NCBI GenBank assembly: GCA_946887105.1
Contig: CAMPKJ010000017.1
Span: 1 to 36,395, forward strand
Reading direction: 5' to 3'
DNA length: 36,395 nt
Source: an uncultured Acidobacteriota bacterium
GTDB taxonomy: Bacteria > Acidobacteriota > Thermoanaerobaculia > Gp7-AA8
Part shown: positions 30,850 through 36,395 of the stretch, in pieces
How the letters are laid out: each line of letters opens with the position of its first letter
How positions within the stretch are numbered: the stretch's first letter is position 1
The notes under the pieces: generated by a model
Seen by the model: only the letters and a program-made list of their open reading frames with translations
Database searches by the model: none
What the model was told of the DNA's origin: nothing
Program-made: the position numbers and the translations under genes

Positions 30850-32074
30850 AGATCCCCCTCATCCTCCTCAACTCCGGAGCCCGCCACGCCACGATCCCCA
30901 CTACCAGTAGAGTCATGCAACCGCCGAACAGGACGGATGGCACGACGCCCATCAGTCTTGCCGCTACGCCGGATTCGAATGCGCCGATCTCGTTCGAGGA
31001 GCCGATGAAGATCTGATTGACCGCGGCGACGCGGCCGAGGAGGTGTTGGGGCGTGCGCGTTTGCAGGAGCGTCGAGCGGATCACGACGCTCACGTTGTCG
31101 AACACGCCGCTGGCGAACAGCGCGGCGAACGAAATCCAGAAGTGCCGCGAGAGGCCGAAGAGGATCATGCAGACGCCGAAGCCGGACACGGACAGGAACA
31201 GCGCGCGTCCGGCGCGTTGCATCGGAGGGCGATGGGCGATGAAGATGCCCATGAGGATCGAGCCGGCGGCGGGCGCGGCGCGCAACAGGCCGAGGCCTTC
31301 CGGACCTGCATCGAGCAACGTCGCGAACGCGGGCAGCAACGCGACGGCGCCGCCGAACAGCACCGCGAAGAGGTCGAGCGTCATCGCGTAGAGCAGCATC
31401 GGCTCGTTCCAGACGAAGCGGATCCCGCTACGGAGGCTTTCGCCGAGCGGCACTTCTTCGACAGGCGCCGCGGGAGGCGTGCGATGCGTCACGGCGATCA
31501 TCGCCGCGAGCGAAAACGACATGGCCACGATCACCGCGATGTACGCCGCCGCCGGTCCGCGGAATCCGTACAGCAGCCCGCCCGTGGCCGGTCCTGCCAC
31601 CGCCGCGATGTGCCAGATCGACGTCCGCCACGCCACCGCATTCGGATAGAGCTCGCGCGGCACGACCGACGCCGACAACGCGAAGACCGCGGGGCGCAGG
31701 AAGCTGCGCGCGGTCGCGCTGAGCGCGATCACGACGTACACCGGCCACACGCGATCGGCGCGGATCGCGCCCGGCGTGAGCGTCAGCAGCAACAACGCGA
31801 TCGCGGACAGGATCAGGCAGAACGTGCCGGCCATCGCCACCATGCGCCGCTCGGTGCGATCCGCAACATGCCCGGCATAGAGCGCCACCGCGATGTACGG
31901 CAGCGCCTCGGCCAATCCGATCAGCCCCAGCGTCAGCGGATCGCGCGTGAGCTCGAACACCTGCCAGCCCACCACCACGATCTCCGCCTCGCGTGCGACC
32001 GTCAGCGTCCCGTTCGCGAGCAGCAGCCGCCGAAAGTCCGGGATGCGCAAAGACGCATAGGGGGAAAGCGACAT
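30848..32074 (-). CDS. MFS exporter, EntS/MFS_3-like
   Basis: A 408-residue inner-membrane transporter with about 12 hydrophobic segments. The start (SPYASLRIPDFRRLLLANGTLTVAREAEIVVVGWQVFELTRDPLTLGLIGLAEALPYIAVALYAGHVADRTERRMV) is typical of the MFS_3/EntS group. GHVADRTERR is the loop 2-3 motif A, and RDPLTLGLIGLAEALP is a group feature. Likely substrates are siderophores or drugs, but this is not visible in the sequence. It is divergent from a TetR regulator over 77 bp, so that regulator probably controls it. The stop codon is part of repeat B2. Confidence 0.92.
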   Translation of the reverse strand: MSLSPYASLRIPDFRRLLLANGTLTVAREAEIVVVGWQVFELTRDPLTLGLIGLAEALPYIAVALYAGHVADRTERRMVAMAGTFCLILSAIALLLLTLTPGAIRADRVWPVYVVIALSATARSFLRPAVFALSASVVPRELYPNAVAWRTSIWHIAAVAGPATGGLLYGFRGPAAAYIAVIVAMSFSLAAMIAVTHRTPPAAPVEEVPLGESLRSGIRFVWNEPMLLYAMTLDLFAVLFGGAVALLPAFATLLDAGPEGLGLLRAAPAAGSILMGIFIAHRPPMQRAGRALFLSVSGFGVCMILFGLSRHFWISFAALFASGVFDNVSVVIRSTLLQTRTPQHLLGRVAAVNQIFIGSSNEIGAFESGVAARLMGVVPSVLFGGCMTLLVVGIVAWRAPELRRMRGI

Positions 32075-32083
32075 CGGCGGCGC

Positions 32084-32089
32084 AGTGTA
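32084..32089 (-). promoter_or_regulatory. -10 element TACACT before the MFS gene
   Basis: On the minus strand TACACT ends 9 bp before the ATG at 32074, with no Shine-Dalgarno. On the other strand TAAGCT (32132-32137) is a weaker candidate, 14 bp before the divergent tetR start. Confidence 0.5.
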
Positions 32090-32151
32090 ACTGTTGCATT
32101 CCCGACCGGCCGGAAATCCACCACGTTCGGTTAAGCTGCGCGTGGGTCCGC

Positions 32152-32763
32152 ATGCAGCGCGAAGAAAAATCGGAGCGAAGCCGCCGGGCGGTTCTCGATG
32201 CGGCGCTCTATCTGTTCGCGCATCAGGGCTATCGCGCCACGACCATGCGTCAGATCGCCGACCGCGCGAAGGTCTCCACCGGAAACTGCTATCACCACTT
32301 TCCGGACAAGGACGCGATCTTTCTGGCGCTGATCGAAGAGTATCTGGAGATCACGGAGACCGATCGCTTCCCGTTCACGCACGTCCTGTATCACTCCGAT
32401 CCGTTTCCGGACAATCTGGAGCAGCTCGGCTACGCCGCGCGCGACAGCGTCCGGCAGTTCCGCAATTACCTGGCGCTGTTCTACGTCGACGTGATCGAGT
32501 TCGGCGGCACGCACCTGCAGAAGTTCTACAGCGCCATCAGCAACCGTTACGCGCGCTACTTCGCCTCGCAACCGCCGGACATCGTGAAACGCCTGCGCGC
32601 GAACGTCTCTCCCGAGTCCGCGCTGCTCCTCACGGCACGCATGTTCTTCAATTACTTCTCGCTGGAGATCCTCTTCGGCGTGCCCGAGCCGTTCGGAAAG
32701 AAGCCGAACGAGGTGGTGCAGGAGCTGGCGGACATCATCCGGAATGGGGTGTGTGAAAAGTAG
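32152..32763 (+). CDS. TetR-family regulator, divergent from the MFS gene
   Basis: A 203-residue regulator. The helix-turn-helix at about residues 11-57 (AVLDAALYLFAHQGYRATTMRQIADRAKVSTGNCYHHFPDKDAIF) is classic TetR. The ligand domain (about 60-200) has no close hallmark that I recognise. ATG 32152 precedes the basic MQREEKSERSRR start; no Shine-Dalgarno is present. The gap to the MFS gene holds only imperfect palindromes (for example around 32098-32114), so the operator is unclear. Control of the adjacent exporter is inferred from divergence. Repeat C2 begins 6 nt after its stop. Confidence 0.9.
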   Translation: MQREEKSERSRRAVLDAALYLFAHQGYRATTMRQIADRAKVSTGNCYHHFPDKDAIFLALIEEYLEITETDRFPFTHVLYHSDPFPDNLEQLGYAARDSVRQFRNYLALFYVDVIEFGGTHLQKFYSAISNRYARYFASQPPDIVKRLRANVSPESALLLTARMFFNYFSLEILFGVPEPFGKKPNEVVQELADIIRNGVCEK

Positions 32764-32769
32764 CGGGCG

Positions 32770-32840
32770 GTTATCGGTTGTCGGTTGTCTGTGCGGCATC
32801 GCGAGAAATCACAGACAACTGACAACCGACAACTGATAAC
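32770..32840. repeat. Hairpin element C2 (7-bp unit inverted arms)
   Basis: Left-arm units are GTTATCG, GTTGTCG and GTTGTCT (32770-32790). Right-arm units are AGACAAC, TGACAAC, CGACAAC and TGATAAC (32813-32840). The left arm has one unit fewer than the usual four. The loop begins with TGTGCGGCATCGC, shared with C1. It fills the gap between tetR and the M14 gene; its last bases provide TAAC of a putative -10 hexamer. Confidence 0.9.
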
Positions 32841-32842
32841 GT
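32837..32842 (+). promoter_or_regulatory. -10 element TAACGT before the M14 gene, partly supplied by repeat C2
   Basis: TAACGT ends 6 bp before the ATG at 32849. The first four bases belong to the last unit of hairpin C2. There is no Shine-Dalgarno. Confidence 0.4.
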
Positions 32843-32848
32843 CTTCCC

Positions 32849-35602
32849 ATGCGTCTAGCACTCGCTCTCCTCCTGACGACTGCCACCCTCCTCGCCCAAT
32901 CCGACACCAACTACACCGCCGAGATCCACAAACACACCACCGAGCCTCGCTTCATGACCGAGCTGGTGGATCACCTTCCGGCCTCGGCCACCGTTCCGAC
33001 GCCGCTGGCGTTTCATGGCTACATCGCGGGTGCGGAGGGGAAGCTCACGTATGCCGAGGATGTGGTTCGGTACATGAGGGCGCTGGAGGCGGCGTCGCCG
33101 CGGGTGAAGGTGTTTTCGGTCGGCCAGTCGGAGGAAGGGCGGGAGTTCGTCGTGGTCGCCATTGCGAACGACGAGACCATCGCCGACCTCGATCGCTATC
33201 GCGACATCACCCGCCGTCTCGCCGACCCGCGCAAGCTCACCGATGCGGAAGCGCAGACACTCATCGCGAGCGGCAAGCCGATGTACTACCTCACCGGCGC
33301 GATGCACTCGCCGGAGACGGCCAGTCCGGAGATGCTGATGGAGCTGGCGTATCGCCTCGCGGTCGAGGACACGCCATTCATCCGCAACATCCGCGACAAC
33401 GTCATCACGCTCATCACGCCCGTGCTCGAAGTGGACGGCCGCAATCGGATGGTCGACCTCTGGCGCTATCGCGAGAAGAACCCCGGCATTCCGACGCCGC
33501 CGCTCGCGTACTGGGGCAAATACGTCGCGCACGACAACAATCGCGACCAGATCTCCATGGCGCTCGCGCTCAGCCGGAACGCCATGAAGGCCTACGACGA
33601 CTTTCACCCGCAGGTCATGCACGACCTGCACGAGTCGGTGCCGTTCCTCTACGTCTCCACCGGCACCGGTCCGTACAATCCCGCGCTCGATCCGATGATG
33701 ATCGACGAGTGGCATCGCATGGGCTTCCACGAAGTCGACGAGCTCACCCGCCGCGGGCTGCCCGGCGTCTGGCTGCACGGTTTCTGGGACGGCTGGGCGC
33801 CGAACTATCTCTTCTGGCTCGGCGCGGGACGCAACACCATCGCGCGTTTTTACGAGACGTTCGGCAATCGCTGGCCGACCACGGAAAAGCGCGTCGTGCG
33901 CGGCGCGAGCGAGCGCGCGTGGTATCGCCAGAACCCGGCGCTGCCGGAAGTGCGCTGGTCGCTGCGCAACAACGTCAACTATCAACAGTCGGGCGTGCTG
34001 TTCGCGCTGCACGACATGGCCGAGAACCGCACACGCTTCCTGGAGCGCTTCTGGACGATGGGCAAGCGCGCCGTCGCGAAACCCGCGAATGAAGGTCCGG
34101 CGGCGTGGGTGCTCGATGCGGGACAGAAGCGCCAGGGCCAGATGCGCGAGTTGCTCGAGCTGATGCAGCGTCACGGCATCGAGATCCATCAGTCCGACGC
34201 CGCGTTCTCGATGCTCCCCAACTGGCCTCCCGCGAAGCCCGATCCCAAGAACGAGAAGAAGCCGGAGCCGGTGAAGTTCGCGAAGGGCTCGTACATCATC
34301 CGCATGGATCAGCCGTATTCGCGGCTGGCCGACACGCTGCTGGACGTGCAGTACGTACGCGGCGACGAGAAGGTGTACGACGACACCGGCTGGACGCTCG
34401 GCTACCTGAAGAACGTCGACGTGAAGCGGGTCGTCAATCCCGACGTGCTGAACGTGAAGATGACGCGCGTCGCAACGCTGCCGCCGCTCGGCACGCTGAA
34501 AGAGAATCACGCCGAAGCGGCGTATGCGCGGCAGTGGTTCGCTGCGCGAGTTCCTCGGGGTCCTCGGGTTCCTCGGAGTTCCTCGGGGGAGAGTGGATCC
34601 GGGAATCCTCCTCCGAGGAACGCCGAGGAACCGAGGAACGCCGAGGAACTAACCGCCCCGCGCATCGCGCTGATGCACACCTGGATCTCGACGCAGGACG
34701 AGGGGTGGTGGCGCCTCGCGCTGGAGTCGATGGGCGTGCCGTACGACTACATCTCGACGCAGGACGTGTCGCGGATGCCCGACCTGCGCGCGCAGTACGA
34801 CGTGATCCTCTTCCCGCCGGTCGGCCGCGCGTCGGCGCAGGACCTCGTCAACGGCTATCCCGCCGGCCCGCCGCTCCCGTGGAAAAAGACAGACCTGACC
34901 CCGAACCTCGGCGTCGACGAGACGGACGACATGCGTCCGGGACTCGGGCTCGGCGGCGTGCAGAATCTGCTGCGCTTCGTCGAGGACGGCGGCCTGCTCG
35001 TGACCGCGCGCGATACGTCCGTGTGGGCCGTGCAGTACGGTCTGGCGCGGTGGGTGCGCGTCGTCGACACGAGCAAGCTCAAGGCGCCCGGCACGATCGT
35101 GCAGGGCACGGTGACGGACAAGAAGCATCCCATCGCGCGCGGCTACGACGAGACGCTGCCGCTCTACTTCTCCGGCTCGCCGGTGTTCCAGGTCGGCTAT
35201 CGCAACGAGCCGCCCGCGACGGACTCGCGCCCGAGCGGACGCGGAGGCAAAGACGATCCCGACGTGCCGCAGGGACGTCCGTTCATCGCCACGCCGGAGC
35301 GCCCGAAGCCGGGTCCAGGCGAGGCAGGCTTCCAGCTCCCCGAGGATGCGCCGTGGAACGTCGAGGTCATCATGCCCAGTGCGGAGGAACGGCCGCGCGT
35401 GGTGATCTCGTTCGCGGAGAAAGACCTGCTCCTGTCGGGCATGCTCGAAGGCGCGGACGAGATTTCCGGCAAGCCGGCGGTGATCGACGTACCGCGCGGC
35501 AAGGGTCACATCATCCTGATGTCCACCAATCCAATGTGGCGCATGAACACCTCGGGGCTGTATGCATTGGTGATGAACTCGATCATGGAACTCGCGCCAT
35601 GA
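32849..35602 (+). CDS. Secreted M14 zinc carboxypeptidase, interrupted in frame by repeat A3
   Basis: A 917-residue exported protein. The signal peptide is about 1-17. The M14 domain spans about 50-400: AMHSPETASPEM carries zinc ligands H153 and E156, substrate-site residues lie in the DNNRDQ stretch (229-234), and DLHES carries the third ligand H261. A mixed alpha/beta region follows to about 565. Residues about 567-601 (from RVPRGPRVPRSSS to the NAEEL block) are encoded by hairpin A3 and are low complexity. A C-terminal glutamine-amidotransferase-like domain (from RIALMHTWIST) ends GKGHIILMSTNPMWR. Its stop overlaps the methyltransferase start (ATGA). Confidence 0.92.
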   Translation: MRLALALLLTTATLLAQSDTNYTAEIHKHTTEPRFMTELVDHLPASATVPTPLAFHGYIAGAEGKLTYAEDVVRYMRALEAASPRVKVFSVGQSEEGREFVVVAIANDETIADLDRYRDITRRLADPRKLTDAEAQTLIASGKPMYYLTGAMHSPETASPEMLMELAYRLAVEDTPFIRNIRDNVITLITPVLEVDGRNRMVDLWRYREKNPGIPTPPLAYWGKYVAHDNNRDQISMALALSRNAMKAYDDFHPQVMHDLHESVPFLYVSTGTGPYNPALDPMMIDEWHRMGFHEVDELTRRGLPGVWLHGFWDGWAPNYLFWLGAGRNTIARFYETFGNRWPTTEKRVVRGASERAWYRQNPALPEVRWSLRNNVNYQQSGVLFALHDMAENRTRFLERFWTMGKRAVAKPANEGPAAWVLDAGQKRQGQMRELLELMQRHGIEIHQSDAAFSMLPNWPPAKPDPKNEKKPEPVKFAKGSYIIRMDQPYSRLADTLLDVQYVRGDEKVYDDTGWTLGYLKNVDVKRVVNPDVLNVKMTRVATLPPLGTLKENHAEAAYARQWFAARVPRGPRVPRSSSGESGSGNPPPRNAEEPRNAEELTAPRIALMHTWISTQDEGWWRLALESMGVPYDYISTQDVSRMPDLRAQYDVILFPPVGRASAQDLVNGYPAGPPLPWKKTDLTPNLGVDETDDMRPGLGLGGVQNLLRFVEDGGLLVTARDTSVWAVQYGLARWVRVVDTSKLKAPGTIVQGTVTDKKHPIARGYDETLPLYFSGSPVFQVGYRNEPPATDSRPSGRGGKDDPDVPQGRPFIATPERPKPGPGEAGFQLPEDAPWNVEVIMPSAEERPRVVISFAEKDLLLSGMLEGADEISGKPAVIDVPRGKGHIILMSTNPMWRMNTSGLYALVMNSIMELAP
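34548..34650. repeat. Hairpin element A3 inside the M14 peptidase gene
   Basis: Four TTCCTCGG-type units at 34551, 34560 (first base changed), 34569 and 34579 face four CCGAGGAA units at 34613, 34623, 34631 and 34641. The loop is about 26 nt. It has the same family and unit number as A1 and A2, but lies within an open reading frame that stays open on both sides. It is translated as about 34 residues in a linker between two domains. Confidence 0.95.
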
Positions 35603-36345
35603 GCTGGTCGCCGGAGCAATACGAGCGCTTCAAATCCGAGCGCAAGCAGCCGTTTCTCGACCTGGTCTCGCTGATCGAGAAACGCTCGCGCATGCGCATT
35701 GTCGATCTCGGCTGCGGCACGGGCGAGCTGACGCGCGAGCTGCACGAGCACTTCGAGGCCGCGGAGACGATCGGCATCGACGACTCCGACACCATGCTCC
35801 TCAAGGCCGGCAGTTTCGAGGGCGAGATGCTGCGCTTCGAGAAGGGAGACATCGAGGCTTACATCGCCGACGATCCGTTCGATCTGGTGTTCTCGAATGC
35901 CGCGCTGCACTGGGTGCCCGATCACGAGCAGCTCTTCACGCGCCTGACGCGATTCCTCGCCGCCGACGGCCAGATCGCGGTGCAGATGCCGGACAACGAC
36001 GACCATCCATCGCACACGGTGGCCGCGCGCGTGGCGTCGCAGTTCGGAATCGCGCCGCGGCCGGCGTACGTGCTCCCCACCGCGCGCTACGCCGAACTGC
36101 TCCATCGCCTCGGCTACAAGCATCAACACGTGCGCATGCAGGTCTACGGACACGTCCTGCCGTCGACGGACGACGTCGTAGAATGGGTGCGCGGCGCGCT
36201 GCTCACGTACTACGAGACGGCGCTATCGCCGGAGCAGTACGCGGAGTTTCTGGAGGCGTACCGGAAGGAGCTGCACGGAGTGCTCGGCGACGAGCGGCCG
36301 TACTTCTACACCTACAAGCGGGTGTTCGTGTGGGGAACCTTTTAG
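35599..36345 (+). CDS. SAM-dependent methyltransferase, trans-aconitate 2-methyltransferase-like
   Basis: A 248-residue class I methyltransferase. Motif I is RIVDLGCGTGELTREL (about 33-48), followed by GIDDSDTML, the acidic FEKGDIEAY and FDLVFSNAALHWVPDHEQLF (about 94-113). The SNAALHWVPDH block is characteristic of Tam, which methylates trans-aconitate, as is VQMPDN; the C-terminal VYGHVLPSTDDVVEWVRGALL fits too. Homologues are often annotated Tam without proof, so the substrate is inferred. It is coupled to the M14 gene by a 4-bp overlap, although no functional link is obvious. It begins MSWSPEQYERF, as Tam does. Confidence 0.88.
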   Translation: MSWSPEQYERFKSERKQPFLDLVSLIEKRSRMRIVDLGCGTGELTRELHEHFEAAETIGIDDSDTMLLKAGSFEGEMLRFEKGDIEAYIADDPFDLVFSNAALHWVPDHEQLFTRLTRFLAADGQIAVQMPDNDDHPSHTVAARVASQFGIAPRPAYVLPTARYAELLHRLGYKHQHVRMQVYGHVLPSTDDVVEWVRGALLTYYETALSPEQYAEFLEAYRKELHGVLGDERPYFYTYKRVFVWGTF

Positions 36346-36395
36346 TGTCGTGTCTCGCTTAAAAACGGGGGTGATTTGCGAGCGCCGGCGGGCCG

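Noticed and set aside
32098..32114. Operator palindrome in the MFS/tetR gap
   Set aside because: Only an imperfect match with about half of the arm positions paired; not enough to call a site.
5701..34650. Classical REP/RAYT elements
   Set aside because: No GTAG-type tetranucleotide foot is seen and no TnpA_REP-like gene is in the window. Arms made of tandem words are not typical, but a transposase elsewhere in the genome cannot be excluded.
36346..36395. Start of another gene at the right edge
   Set aside because: Only 50 bases remain, with no start signal or readable domain; I see nothing callable there.

Overview
This is a GC-rich, gene-dense bacterial chromosome segment with about 36 protein genes on both strands and no rRNA, tRNA, CRISPR array, phage or transposase gene that I can see. 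A VWA protein of the type described as 'VWFA-related, Acidobacterial', Gram-negative envelope genes (two small beta-barrels, an OmpA lipoprotein, an LpxH-like phosphoesterase, a periplasmic adaptor) and several large secreted peptidases suggest an Acidobacteriota-like Gram-negative soil bacterium. That assignment is inference. The content is chromosomal housekeeping plus secreted and envelope functions.

Layout. 1-4.2 kb: RNase PH and glucose-1-phosphate adenylyltransferase on the minus strand, divergent from a tight J-domain protein / macro-domain / LpxH-like phosphoesterase operon. 4.3-8.4 kb: a secreted Ig-like protein, a PhnP-like metallo-beta-lactamase-fold hydrolase, EPSP synthase (aroA) and a CNNM/CBS/CorC membrane protein. 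8.4-12.6 kb: a 50-residue protein and a lipoprotein, a BadF-type sugar kinase split by one in-frame amber codon, a beta-barrel and a secreted M28 aminopeptidase. 13.1-16.5 kb: a TetR-regulated efflux operon (regulator, FtsX-type permease, ATPase, HlyD adaptor) with a promoter overlapping a perfect palindrome. 16.6-18.4 kb: a GAF-GGDEF diguanylate cyclase facing a PD-(D/E)XK-like orphan. 18.4-21.1 kb: three tandem paralogous secreted proteins of unknown function. 21.2-25.2 kb: a Cys-cluster protein, a VWA protein with an OmpA lipoprotein, exonuclease III, a beta-barrel and a small membrane protein. 25.2-36.3 kb: an ABC-2 exporter, a quinone oxidoreductase, a subtilase, a radical SAM protein, an MFS exporter with a divergent TetR, a large M14 carboxypeptidase and a Tam-like methyltransferase.

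The most unusual feature is a set of hairpin elements in intergenic gaps. Three families with unrelated sequences (A: unit TTCCTCGG, three copies; B: unit TCGCAAAG/TCTCAAAG, two copies; C: unit GTTGTCN, two copies) share one architecture. Each arm is normally four tandem 7-8 bp units, and the two arms are inverted around a short loop. Most copies begin 0-6 nt after a stop codon. One lies in frame inside the M14 peptidase gene. Two further inverted-repeat elements (D at the left edge, E at 29.4-29.7 kb) also sit next to stop codons.

A second genome-wide trait is translation start architecture. About a dozen genes at the head of transcription units carry a TANNNT -10 hexamer 6-14 nt before the start codon, with no Shine-Dalgarno sequence, so their mRNAs are probably leaderless or nearly so. 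Others (for example the small protein at 8582, the barrel at 10897, M28 and tetR at 13114) have good Shine-Dalgarno sequences.
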